From: an uncultured Collinsella sp.
GTDB lineage: Bacteria > Actinomycetota > Coriobacteriia > Coriobacteriales > Coriobacteriaceae
Direction of reading: 5' to 3'
DNA length: 33,173 bases
Assembly: GCA_902470905.1 (NCBI GenBank)
Contig: CABRIC010000016.1
Coordinates: 1-33,173, forward strand
A program made the translations under genes and the position numbers. Below, in pieces: positions 7,141 through 14,114 of the stretch; positions within the stretch are counted from its first letter, which is position 1, and the number at the start of each line of letters is the position of its first letter. The notes under the pieces were generated by a model, which did not search any database, was not told where the DNA came from, and saw nothing but the letters and a program-made list of their open reading frames with translations.

Positions 7141-8382
7141 ATGAGGCGTTACTGCAAGCGCGTGGACATCGAGGACGAGGGCTTCTGCCTCGTCGCGGTC
7201 CGCGACTTCCTGCGAGGCAAGAGCGGGCGCAGGGAGGTGCAGGCGCTTCTGGACGAATACGGAGGCGAGGAGGAGCTGGCGCGCTCCATCGCCGCCGAGA
7301 TACGCGAACGGCGCGTCACGGTCGCTCCCATTCAGTACTTCAACAGAATCGAGCCGATCAACGGCAAGCACCGCATCATCGGGCGCGAGACGCCGAAGCA
7401 CCAGTGCTTCGACTACATCGCGGTGAACGGTCTGGCCGAGCTGTTCATGGCCAAGATAGGCGACTACCAGACGGCCTCCATACCGGGGCGCGGCCAGATA
7501 TTCGCCAAGCACGCCATCGAGAAGTGGATACGCGAGCCGGGTGCCAAGTACTTCATAAAGCTGGACATCCGCAAGTTCTACCCGAGCATCGACCAAGATG
7601 TGCTGCGCGCCATGCTCGCGCGCGACGTGAAGAACGAGGCCCTGCTCTACCTCGTCGGCGTGCTCCTCGACCAGTTCCCGCACGGCCTGAACATCGGCTC
7701 GTTCCTAAGCCAATATCTGGCCAACTACTACGCCTCGCGCGCGTACCACTACGCGCAGGAGCGCCTGCGCAAGACGCGCGTGAACAGGCGCACGGGCGTG
7801 GTGACGGACAAGCGCCTCGTGGACCACGTGCTGTTCTACATGGACGACATCCTGCTCATGGGCCACGACAAGCGCGATCTCAAGATGGCCGCGCGCCGCC
7901 TGTCCAAGTTCGTGAGCGACGAGCTGCACGTCGAGCTGAAGCCGTGGAAGGTGTGCGCCGTCGACAAGGAGCCGCTGGATATGGTCGGCTTCGTCTTCTA
8001 CACGTACAAGACCACCATCCGGCCGGGCATCTTCCTGCGCGCCAGACGGGCATTCATGCTCGCCGGGCGGTCGGAGGTCATACCGCTGCCGCTGGCCCGG
8101 CGCTGCATCAGCTACTACGGCTACCTGAAACACAGCTGCAGCAAGGAAGTTATCGAGAAATATCACGCCGAGGATACATTCGCACGGTGCAAGGACGTCG
8201 TGAGCCTTGCCGAGACCGAGAGGAGACTCGATGAGAGTTTATTCGACGGCGGAGCTTCAGGCCGTGGACTACCACGAGCGCCCGGACGGCTTCGCGGACA
8301 TCAGGCTGCGCCGCAACATCCAGAAGGTGACGCGCGAGCAGATCGACCCTGCCGGAGAAGCCACCGTGGAGTGGCAGGCTGA
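7141..8382 (+). CDS. DGR reverse transcriptase
   Basis: 413 residues as an open frame, ATG with TAGGA upstream. Visible RT motifs: 'LDIRKFYPSI' at 141-150 (catalytic Asp142), 'NIGSFLSQ' at 184-191, the I/V/L-G-x-x-x-S-Q signature that separates DGR enzymes from group II intron RTs, and YMDD at 233-236 (Asp235, Asp236). It copies template RNA with errors at adenines and supplies cDNA to overwrite VR. No maturase, endonuclease or RNase H domain is seen. The last ~50 residues (from 8231) overlap the next gene in another frame and are Arg/Gly/Pro-rich, so the functional enzyme probably ends near residue 363; either the tail is spurious or a small frameshift removed the original stop. No Avd-like accessory gene lies between TR and RT. 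Confidence 0.93.
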   Translation: MRRYCKRVDIEDEGFCLVAVRDFLRGKSGRREVQALLDEYGGEEELARSIAAEIRERRVTVAPIQYFNRIEPINGKHRIIGRETPKHQCFDYIAVNGLAELFMAKIGDYQTASIPGRGQIFAKHAIEKWIREPGAKYFIKLDIRKFYPSIDQDVLRAMLARDVKNEALLYLVGVLLDQFPHGLNIGSFLSQYLANYYASRAYHYAQERLRKTRVNRRTGVVTDKRLVDHVLFYMDDILLMGHDKRDLKMAARRLSKFVSDELHVELKPWKVCAVDKEPLDMVGFVFYTYKTTIRPGIFLRARRAFMLAGRSEVIPLPLARRCISYYGYLKHSCSKEVIEKYHAEDTFARCKDVVSLAETERRLDESLFDGGASGRGLPRAPGRLRGHQAAPQHPEGDARADRPCRRSHRGVAG

Positions 8383-8638
8383 CGAGCAGTACGTCCTCGC
8401 CGCCATCTCGAAGGACGAGGCCGCCGAGGCGTTCGACCAGCTCTGGGAGCAGGCCGTGCGCGACGGCATGACCCTCGACGAGCGAATCGACGAGACCGAG
8501 CAGAGCGCCAGCGACAGCGGCGACGCCCTCGCGGAGCTCGGCGACATGGTCGCGGAGCAGCAGTCGGCAATCGAGGACCAGGAGGCCGCACTGGCCGAAC
8601 TCGGCGACCTCGTAGCGGCAATCAAGGGAGGTGAGTAG
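8231..8638 (+). CDS. Small coiled-coil phage tail-module protein
   Basis: 135 residues. ATG 8231 is chosen because AGGAG lies just upstream, whereas an in-frame ATG at 8207 has no site and sits deeper in the RT gene. The N-terminal half is mixed ('YSTAELQAVDYHERPDGF'); from about residue 70 it is Glu/Asp/Ala-rich with two near-repeats ('ALAELGDMVAEQQ' and 'ALAELGDLVAAIK') and heptad spacing, so a coiled coil is likely. Similar small acidic proteins sit after receptor-binding genes in many gut phages. No function can be named. It overlaps the RT frame by 152 bases. Confidence 0.75.
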   Translation: MRVYSTAELQAVDYHERPDGFADIRLRRNIQKVTREQIDPAGEATVEWQADEQYVLAAISKDEAAEAFDQLWEQAVRDGMTLDERIDETEQSASDSGDALAELGDMVAEQQSAIEDQEAALAELGDLVAAIKGGE

Positions 8639-8640
8639 CA

Positions 8641-8748
8641 ATGGCGAAGATCTACTACCGCCAAGTCAAGGCCGGAAAGCGCACCATCGACGAGGTGCCG
8701 GAGCTTTGGCGCGAGAAGGTTCAGAAGATGCTGGACGAGGAGGCCTGA
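8641..8748 (+). CDS. CD1375/XkdX-like phage mini-protein
   Basis: 35 residues with a good GGAGG site 9 bases upstream of the ATG. The pattern 'MAKIYYRQVKAGKRTIDEVP' followed by Trp-Arg-Glu-Lys-Val matches my recollection of the CD1375-like family of phage proteins, which occupy the place of XkdX between tail-fibre and holin genes. Its role is unknown. The stop overlaps the next start (TGATG), showing tight coupling. Confidence 0.7.
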   Translation: MAKIYYRQVKAGKRTIDEVPELWREKVQKMLDEEA

Positions 8749-9083
8749 TGCTCTCCACCGTTATCAGCGGACTGACGCTCGCGGTGGTGACGGGCCTCGC
8801 CGGGTATCTCGGCAGGCAGCTGCATGACATCCGCAAGGAGTACTCGGCCGTCATATCCGCGCAGCGCTCGCAACTAAAGGCCTCCATCGTGCGCAGCTAC
8901 GAGGAGGCAGAGGCCCGGGGCTACATCACGGCCATGGAGCTGGACACGCTCAACAAGCGCGCCGACAACTACGCGCTCCTCCACGGGGACACGTACATCG
9001 AGACGATCAGGGCGCACGCCAACACCATGGACATACACGGCAGCATCCCCGAGCACACGCACCCAGAGAACCACAATGGTTAG
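8748..9083 (+). CDS. Phage membrane protein of the lysis region
   Basis: 111 residues, ATG overlapping the preceding stop (ATGA). Residues about 2-20 form one hydrophobic helix ('STVISGLTLAVVTGLAGYLG'), followed by a basic/amphipathic helical region with 'Leu-Lys-Ala-Ser-Ile-Val-Arg-Ser-Tyr-Glu-Glu-Ala-Glu' and a His-rich end. Proteins with one N-terminal membrane helix and a short helical tail are commonly found directly before holins in Firmicute and Actinobacterial prophages, and are sometimes annotated as holins. Whether it is a holin, antiholin or tail-associated protein cannot be told from sequence. Confidence 0.65.
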   Translation: MLSTVISGLTLAVVTGLAGYLGRQLHDIRKEYSAVISAQRSQLKASIVRSYEEAEARGYITAMELDTLNKRADNYALLHGDTYIETIRAHANTMDIHGSIPEHTHPENHNG

Positions 9084-9091
9084 GAGCAACT

Positions 9092-9325
9092 ATGAACAAG
9101 GACGCGCTCAAGCGCTGGCTCATCGCCGCAGGAGTCCGAGCCGTGAAGACGGCGGCCCAGACGGCCGTCACGCTGATCGGCTCGACCGCCGTTGCCATCA
9201 CGTCGCTCGACTGGGGCCAGATCGCGGCCGTGGCCGCGTGCACCGCAGTGGTATCGGTGCTCACCTCAATCGCCGGAGTCCCGGAGGTCGAGGAGGGCAC
9301 CTCGCCGTTTGCGATGCGGCACTAG
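9092..9325 (+). CDS. Phage holin, r1t-like
   Basis: 77 residues, ATG with TTAGGAG upstream. 'W-L-x-A-A-G-V-R-A-V-K-T-A-A-Q-T-A-V' followed by two hydrophobic helices separated by a short polar turn ('TSLDWGQ') and ending in 'Ser-Ile-Ala-Gly-Val-Pro-Glu-Val' matches the Lactococcus phage r1t holin family closely. It would form pores that let the downstream lysins reach or act on the wall. It ends just before the peptidase gene. Confidence 0.85.
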   Translation: MNKDALKRWLIAAGVRAVKTAAQTAVTLIGSTAVAITSLDWGQIAAVAACTAVVSVLTSIAGVPEVEEGTSPFAMRH

Positions 9326-9342
9326 CGCTACTCGCGGCATCC

Positions 9343-9924
9343 GTGCTCGTCTTCCTCTCTCTCGAGCTGGGGATGCCGCAGGTGCGGGCGGCCGGGAAGG
9401 CGATACCGACCGTCTACGACAAGGACGCCCCGGCGCAGGTCCCGACCTACCTCCAGACGGGCGAGCGCTGGGGCGCTCTCCCCTATGCGGGGGACGACAT
9501 CGCCACGAGCGGCTGCGGCCTCACAAGCGCGGCCATGGCGTACACCCGCCTCACCGGCGAGGAGTGGACGCCGCTGCGGCTCGCGCTGACCGTCGGCGAC
9601 ACGTGCACCACGGACGGCCTGAACGACATGCAGAAGTTCTGCGCGTGGATGCGCGCGAACGACGGGGGCCTGTCGAGCACGGGCCTGCTCTACGACCAGC
9701 GGGAGGCGCTCGGGTATGCCGGGCGCGGCTGGATGGTGTTCGGCTCCATGACCGGCCAGCTGCACGAGGGCGGGATGGCCTACGGCGGCCACATCGTGCT
9801 CATATGCGGGTGGGACGGCGGCACGGCCGACATCCGCGACCCAGACGAGGGACAAGTGAATCTGAACACAGACGAGTTCGCCCGCGTCTCGTGGGCGTAC
9901 TTCATCGCTATAGGGAGTGATTGA
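9343..9924 (+). CDS. C39-like cysteine peptidase of the lysis cassette
   Basis: About 193 residues if started at GTG 9343; the start is uncertain. The frame stays open upstream through the holin gene, no clear ribosome site precedes GTG 9343 or ATG 9376, and GTG 9238 is another option. A short hydrophobic N-terminus ('VLVFLSL') suggests a signal or anchor segment. The domain shows 'TSGCGLTSAAM' (Cys58), 'GGHIVLICGWDG' (His150) and a following Asp-Pro, the Cys/His/Asp layout of Peptidase_C39_2-like enzymes. It lies between holin and lysozyme, and stops where the lysozyme begins. It probably cuts wall peptide links or processes a surface protein; the substrate is unknown. Confidence 0.7.
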   Translation: MLVFLSLELGMPQVRAAGKAIPTVYDKDAPAQVPTYLQTGERWGALPYAGDDIATSGCGLTSAAMAYTRLTGEEWTPLRLALTVGDTCTTDGLNDMQKFCAWMRANDGGLSSTGLLYDQREALGYAGRGWMVFGSMTGQLHEGGMAYGGHIVLICGWDGGTADIRDPDEGQVNLNTDEFARVSWAYFIAIGSD

Positions 9925-9926
9925 CG

Positions 9927-10988
9927 GTGCAGGGCATCGACATCAGCAACTACCAGAGGGGCATCGACCTCGACAAGGTCCCGTTCGACTTCATGATCTG
10001 CAAGGCGACCGAGGGCACCGGAATCGTCCACGACACCTGCGACGGCTTTGTCCAGAAGGCCAAGGCGCTCGGGAAGAAGTGGGGCTTCTACCACTTCCTG
10101 AACGGCGAAGACCCGGTGAAGCAGGCCGAGTTCTTCGTATCGCAGACCAAGAACTACTTCGGCAACGGCGTGCCCGCGCTTGATTACGAGATGTACGGCA
10201 TGGTCCACGGGGCCGCCGGTGCCAAGAAGTTCCTCGACCGCGTCCACGAGCTGACGGGCATCCGCTGCGCGGTCTATATGAGCCGCAGCGTCTGCACCGA
10301 GGACGACTGGAGCGCCGTGGCCAAGGACCACCCGCTGTGGGTCGCCCAATACGCCAACACGGAGCGCACGGCATACCAGGCGACCCCGTGGCTGCCCTCC
10401 GGCGGCTTCGGCGCGTGGGACGAGTGCGCGCTCCACCAGTACAGCTCCAACGGCCGCCTCGACGGATATGCCGGGCCGCTCGACCTCGACATCGCGCACC
10501 TCGATGCGGACGGCTGGGACAGGGTGGCGAACCCCAAGGACCTGCCCGTGCCCGATGCCAAGCCGAGCGGGACGGTCCCGCAGCCGCAGGAGACGGCGCT
10601 CGAGCTGGCCGCCCGCGTCATGGACGGCACCTACGGCAACGGCGACGCGCGCAAGGAGGCGCTCGGCGACCGCTACGACGAGGTGCAGGAGTTGGTGAAC
10701 TACGTCCTGAATACGAGCGCCACGGAGCTGGCCGACGCCGTGATCCGTGGGCAGCTCGGCAGCGGCGAGCTTCGCAAGCGCGTGCTCGGCGGGCGCTACG
10801 ACGATGTGCAGGGAGTGGTCAACGACCGCCTCGGCGCGTCGTCCAAGAAGACCTACACGGTAAAGAGCGGCGACACGCTCTCGGGCATCGCCGCCAAGTA
10901 CGGCACGGACTACCGGACGCTGGCCAAGGCGAACGGGCTGGCGAACCCGAACGTGATCTACCCCGGCCAAGTGCTGGTGGTGGGATAG
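9927..10988 (+). CDS. GH25 endolysin (lysozyme) with cell-wall repeats and LysM
   Basis: 353 residues from GTG 9927, preferred over TTG 9921 because GGGAG at 9913-9917 is correctly spaced only for the GTG. Residues 1-195 are a glycoside hydrolase family 25 domain: 'GIDISNYQ', 'CKATEGTG', the catalytic Asp-x-Glu in 'ALDYEMYG', and 'WVAQYAN'. Two CW_7/Cpl-7-type repeats follow (about 222-260 and 266-300, 'LGDRYDEVQELVNYVL' and 'LGGRYDDVQGVVNDRL'), then a LysM domain (about 307-352, 'YTVKSGDTLSGIAAKYG'). It would hydrolyse peptidoglycan glycan strands at lysis. Having both CW_7 repeats and LysM points to two modes of wall binding. Confidence 0.93.
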   Translation: MQGIDISNYQRGIDLDKVPFDFMICKATEGTGIVHDTCDGFVQKAKALGKKWGFYHFLNGEDPVKQAEFFVSQTKNYFGNGVPALDYEMYGMVHGAAGAKKFLDRVHELTGIRCAVYMSRSVCTEDDWSAVAKDHPLWVAQYANTERTAYQATPWLPSGGFGAWDECALHQYSSNGRLDGYAGPLDLDIAHLDADGWDRVANPKDLPVPDAKPSGTVPQPQETALELAARVMDGTYGNGDARKEALGDRYDEVQELVNYVLNTSATELADAVIRGQLGSGELRKRVLGGRYDDVQGVVNDRLGASSKKTYTVKSGDTLSGIAAKYGTDYRTLAKANGLANPNVIYPGQVLVVG

Positions 10989-10997
10989 CCAAAAGGA

Positions 10998-11046
10998 AAG
11001 GGGAGGCTCCTCGCGGGGCCTCCCCTTCTTCAGTAGTTGATTTTTT
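10998..11046 (+). terminator. Terminator of the phage late operon
   Basis: Ten-bp perfect stem AAGGGGAGGC (10998-11007) and GCCTCCCCTT (11018-11027), 10-base loop, ten bases after the lysozyme stop, with a T-rich stretch ending in TTTTTT at 11041-11046. The T-run is some distance from the stem, so strength is uncertain. Confidence 0.7.
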
Positions 11047-11119
11047 AGGCGGCCCGAGAAAACCTGATGAACACGGAGCGCCCGAGCGCCAGTACCTGGG
11101 TTCGACTATCTTTGCAAAT

Positions 11120-11211
11120 GGGGCACCATTTGAATTGAAGAGCCCGTTACCCTCGCGGTAGCGGGCTTTTTGCTACCGATATGCCGGGATTCGAACCCGA
11201 CAGGGTGCGAA
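11120..11211 (+). repeat. 92-bp direct repeat, copy 1 (candidate attachment-site flank)
   Basis: Matches 11309-11400 at 84 of 92 positions at a fixed offset of 189. It starts with GGGGCACCATTTGAA (a CCA-bearing, tRNA-3'-end-like string), then a strong terminator (stem 11141-11151/11157-11167, TTTTT), then GGGATTCGAACCC, the complement of a tRNA T-arm. No complete tRNA could be folded. It lies between phage lysis genes and host glnN, so it is a candidate attachment region. Confidence 0.6.
11141..11171 (+). terminator. Rho-independent terminator in repeat copy 1
   Basis: AGCCCGTTACC (11141-11151) pairs with GGTAGCGGGCT (11157-11167) with one G-U pair and a CTCGC loop, followed by TTTTT (11167-11171). 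Confidence 0.85.
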
Positions 11212-11308
11212 GCTGAGGAAACGCGCAAGCGTTTTCCAGCGCAGCACGCAAGGAGCGGAGCGACGCAGCGGAAGCGGGCGGCGCCAGCCGCACGCGGACA
11301 TCCCGCTG

Positions 11309-11400
11309 GGGGCACCATTTGAAACTAGAAGCCCGTTACCCCCGCGGTGACGGGCTTTTTGCTACCGATATGCCGGGATTCGAACCCGACAGGGTGCGAA
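11309..11400 (+). repeat. 92-bp direct repeat, copy 2
   Basis: Second copy of the unit at 11120. The spacer between copies (11212-11308) is GC-rich with a small hairpin (GGAAACGC…GCGTTTTCC) and no gene. Both copies keep terminator base-pairing although the loop-flanking bases differ, so selection on structure is likely. Confidence 0.6.
11330..11360 (+). terminator. Rho-independent terminator in repeat copy 2
   Basis: AGCCCGTTACC (11330-11340) pairs with GGTGACGGGCT (11346-11356) with one G-U pair, loop CCCGC, followed by TTTTT (11356-11360). Confidence 0.85.
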
Positions 11401-11409
11401 TCCCGGCAT
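11370..11409. repeat. Perfect 13-bp inverted repeat (cruciform-forming)
   Basis: ATGCCGGGATTCG (11370-11382) and CGAATCCCGGCAT (11397-11409) are exact complements around a 14-base loop in which ACCC and GGGT can also pair. The left arm is the T-arm-like end of repeat copy 2; repeat copy 1 lacks the right arm. Function unknown; a recombination site or a fossil of integration is possible. Confidence 0.7.
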
Positions 11410-11424
11410 CATCGCAAGGCCTGT

Positions 11425-11639
11425 GGTCAAAAAATGGCAAATATGAGTACTGTTACCATTTTAGTTACAGCGATTTCATGCCTTCAGAAGGCGATTTAGC
11501 CGTCGGGCGTCCTACGGCGGAAAAATTGCAGACGTTTATCGGCTAAGTACTTGGACATATGTTGCGTAACACTACATATTTTGCAAATAAATAATGTTAC
11601 AGGACTTGTGACAGTACTCATATTTGACGTTTTTTGCCC
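11425..11639. repeat. 215-bp element bounded by 32-bp imperfect inverted repeats
   Basis: Left end 11425-11456 and right end 11608-11639 match as inverted repeats at 28 of 32 positions, sharing CAAATATGAGTACTGT. The 151-bp interior is AT-richer than its surroundings and holds no convincing gene; a 75-codon frame crossing the left part lacks a ribosome site. This layout fits a small non-autonomous mobile element or a dispersed intergenic repeat. No target-site duplication is evident. Confidence 0.55.
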
Positions 11640-11700
11640 ATAGCCCTTTATACCTAGGCACATCGGCGGCAAAACGGGCTTCAAAGCGTCCTTCGCAAAC

Positions 11701-11735
11701 AAAAAGCCGGGGCCCGCGCGATGCGGACCCCGGCT
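11701..11735 (-). terminator. Terminator of glutamine synthetase gene
   Basis: Read on the minus strand, AGCCGGGG (11728-11735) and CCCCGGCT (11705-11712) form an 8-bp stem with further internal GC pairing, followed by TTTTT (11701-11705). It lies 30 bases past the glnN stop. Confidence 0.85.
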
Positions 11736-11764
11736 CAATACCGTGACGATATGTCAGTTACGTT

Positions 11765-13852
11765 CTACACATAGAACAGAATGTCGTCGTAGGTCGGAAC
11801 CGGCCAGTAGTCGGCGGCCACGATCTCCTCCATGGCATCCACGGCGGCGCGCAGCGTATCCATAGCGGGAACGACCTCGTGTGCATACACATTGGCCTGC
11901 TCCTGGCCATCGAGGGCCTCGGCCTTCTGATGCACGGCGTCGAGCGCCTTAATGGAGTCGTTGATGGCAGTGATACCGTTGCAGAGCTTGTTGAGCGTAT
12001 TCTGCTCGCACTGCATGGCGGCCTCGGCGCCGGCGGCGCGAATAGTCTCAAGGCCCTTAGCGACCTTGGTGGCATAGGCGGTAATGACCGGGCGATAGGT
12101 ACGACGCGCCTCGCGAACCATCGTGGTAGCCTCGATGTTCATGAGCTTGTTGTACTTCTCGAGCTTGCAGTCGTAGCGGCACTGAGCCTCGGCCTTGGTC
12201 AGGACACCCGTCTCCTCGAAGAGCGCGATAGCCTTATCGGAAACAAAGGCGGGCAGGGCATCGGCCGTGGTCTTGTTGTTGGCAAGGCCGCGCTTCTCGG
12301 CCTCAATGGGCCACTCGTCGGAGTAACCGTCGCCGGAGAACAGGATGCGCTGGTGATCGGTCAACACCTTCTTGCAGTACTCGAGCGCGGCATCCTGGAA
12401 CTCATCCTCGGGCGTACCCTCAAGCGCGTCGGCGAAGGACTTGAGCGACTTGGCCACGGCGGCATCGAGCACCAGGTTGGAGTCGGAGACGTTCTGTTCG
12501 GAGCCGCAGGCACGGAACTCGAACTTGTTGCCGGTGAAGGCAAACGGGGAGGTGCGGTTGCGGTCGGTGTTGTCCTGCATCAGCTTGGGCAGGGTATCGG
12601 CGCCCAGGTCGAGCACGCCGCGCGTGGCATGGACGGAAGCCTTGCCATCGATGATCTTCTCGACGACCTCGGTAAGCTGGTCGCCCAGGAAGATGGACAT
12701 AATCGCCGGAGGAGCCTCGTTGGCGCCCAGACGATGGTCGTTGCCGGCCGAGGCAACGGAGGCACGCAGGAGCTCCTGATAGTTATCGACGGCCTCGATC
12801 ACCGCGGTGAGGAAGACGATGAACTGCAGGTTGTCGAGCGGGGTGTCGCCCGGATCGAGCAGATTCTCGGACTCGGTGCCAAGCGACCAGTTGTTGTGCT
12901 TGCCCGAACCGTTGATGCCCTCGAAGGGTTTCTCGTGCAGCAGGCAAACCAAGTCGTGGCGGGAGGCGATGAGCTTCATTTTCTCCATCATGACCAGGTT
13001 CTGGTCGATGGCCTCGTTGACTTCGCCATAGACGGGGGCGAGCTCATGCTGGCAGGGAGCAACCTCGTTGTGCTTGGTCTTGGCGGGAATGCCGAGCGCC
13101 CACAGCTCATCGTCCAAGTCCTTCATGTAGGCCGAGACGGTGGGGCGGATAGCGCCAAAGTAGTGCTCCTCGAGCTCCTGACCCTTGCATGGAGCAGCAC
13201 CAAAGAGGGTGCGGCCGGTAATGACCAGGTCCTTGCGCTTGCGGTAGGCGTCCTTCTTGATCAGGAAGTACTCCTGCTCGTCGCCCACGGAAGGAACGAC
13301 CTTCTTGGGGGTCTTACCGAACAGCGCCAAAACGCGCTTAGACTCACGCGAGAGCGCGGTCATGGAACGCAGCAGCGGGGTCTTCTTGTCCAGGGCCTCG
13401 CCCGTGTAGGAGCAGAAAGCCGTGGGGATGCACAGGACATCGTCCTTGATAAAGGCGGGGCTAGTGGGATCCCAAGCGGTGTAGCCACGGGCCTCGAAGG
13501 TGGCGCGCAGGCCGCCGTTGGGGAAGCTGGAGGCATCGGGCTCGCCCTGGATGAGGTTCTTGCCCGTAAACTTGGTAATGGCGGTGCCGTCGTGGTTGGG
13601 CTCCAGGAAGCTGTCGTGCTTCTCGGAAGTAATGCCCGAAAGCGGCTGGAACCAGTGCGCGTAGTGCGTCGCGCCCTTGGAGATGGCCCAGACCTTCATG
13701 GCATGGGCAACGGCGTTGGCCACATCCAGGTCGAGCGGCTCACCGCCCTCGAGGGTTGCAGCAAGGCGCTTCCAAATGTCCTTGGGGAGGTAGTCCTTCA
13801 TGACTTCCTCAGAGAACACCATGGTCCCGAAGCGGTCAGTAAGTTCGGCCAT
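11765..13852 (-). CDS. glnN: Glutamine synthetase type III
   Basis: 695 residues from ATG 13852, chosen over an upstream in-frame ATG at 13915 because AAGGGAG lies 6 bases before it and the N-terminus 'MAELTDRFGTMVFSEEVM' is the usual one. It condenses glutamate and ammonia with ATP to glutamine in the cytosol. Family III features: length near 700, 'HYAHWFQPLSG' near residue 70, 'SVGDEQEYFLI' near 190, 'NGSGKHNNWSLG' near 310, and a helical C-terminal region absent from types I and II. It stands alone with its own terminator. Two dyads lie in the 5' region. Type III enzymes are common in gut Coriobacteriia and Bacteroides. Confidence 0.95.
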   Translation of the reverse strand: MAELTDRFGTMVFSEEVMKDYLPKDIWKRLAATLEGGEPLDLDVANAVAHAMKVWAISKGATHYAHWFQPLSGITSEKHDSFLEPNHDGTAITKFTGKNLIQGEPDASSFPNGGLRATFEARGYTAWDPTSPAFIKDDVLCIPTAFCSYTGEALDKKTPLLRSMTALSRESKRVLALFGKTPKKVVPSVGDEQEYFLIKKDAYRKRKDLVITGRTLFGAAPCKGQELEEHYFGAIRPTVSAYMKDLDDELWALGIPAKTKHNEVAPCQHELAPVYGEVNEAIDQNLVMMEKMKLIASRHDLVCLLHEKPFEGINGSGKHNNWSLGTESENLLDPGDTPLDNLQFIVFLTAVIEAVDNYQELLRASVASAGNDHRLGANEAPPAIMSIFLGDQLTEVVEKIIDGKASVHATRGVLDLGADTLPKLMQDNTDRNRTSPFAFTGNKFEFRACGSEQNVSDSNLVLDAAVAKSLKSFADALEGTPEDEFQDAALEYCKKVLTDHQRILFSGDGYSDEWPIEAEKRGLANNKTTADALPAFVSDKAIALFEETGVLTKAEAQCRYDCKLEKYNKLMNIEATTMVREARRTYRPVITAYATKVAKGLETIRAAGAEAAMQCEQNTLNKLCNGITAINDSIKALDAVHQKAEALDGQEQANVYAHEVVPAMDTLRAAVDAMEEIVAADYWPVPTYDDILFYV

Positions 13853-13872
13853 ACGGAACTCCCTTCGTATCG

Positions 13873-13969
13873 GCACCGCGTGAGAAGCGGTGTTGATTAC
13901 TAACGAACGAGTCATAGCTTAGACTCGCCGTGTTTCCGCGACATTACCGTTATGTTGCTGTCGCGAAAC
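13873..13969 (-). promoter_or_regulatory. glnN upstream region with two dyads
   Basis: GTTTCCGCGACA (13932-13943) and TGTCGCGAAAC (13959-13969) form an 11-bp dyad with one bulged base, about 80-120 bases before glnN. Closer in, CACCGC and GCGGTG (about 13873-13891) can form a hairpin in the leader. The first could be a nitrogen-regulator operator; no named consensus is recognised. Confidence 0.45.
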
Positions 13970-14088
13970 CAATCAATGAGGTTACCCTATCGAGGCGGCG
14001 TTGCCACCCTCAACAGCCAATCAACTGCATAAATTGCAGACCTCTCCCCATGGTTTAAGGGTAGTCAATTTGGGATGGAGCTCTATTA

Positions 14089-14114
14089 ACTGGTATTTTG
14101 CATCAGATACCAGT
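14089..14114. promoter_or_regulatory. 8-bp inverted repeat in the glnN-metF divergent region
   Basis: ACTGGTAT (14089-14096) and ATACCAGT (14107-14114) are exact complements 10 bases apart, a typical operator geometry. The rest of the ~425-bp divergent region (13853-14278) shows a possible extended -10 (TGTAGAAT, about 14227-14234) before metF but no riboswitch that I can recognise. Confidence 0.45.

Noticed and set aside
7141..8382. Group II intron or retron reverse transcriptase
   Set aside because: The RT has the DGR motif IGSFLSQ, lacks maturase and endonuclease domains, and has a matching adenine-biased TR/VR pair beside it.
11160..11420. Complete tRNA gene
   Set aside because: Only T-arm-like and CCA-like pieces occur. 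No acceptor stem partner, D-arm or anticodon arm could be placed on either strand.
11319..11546. 75-codon plus-strand frame
   Set aside because: It crosses a terminator, a palindrome and the end of the inverted-repeat element and has no ribosome site.
11879..13903. Long plus-strand frame of 674 codons
   Set aside because: It is the antisense shadow of glnN, with a composition typical of mirrored codons and no recognisable domain.
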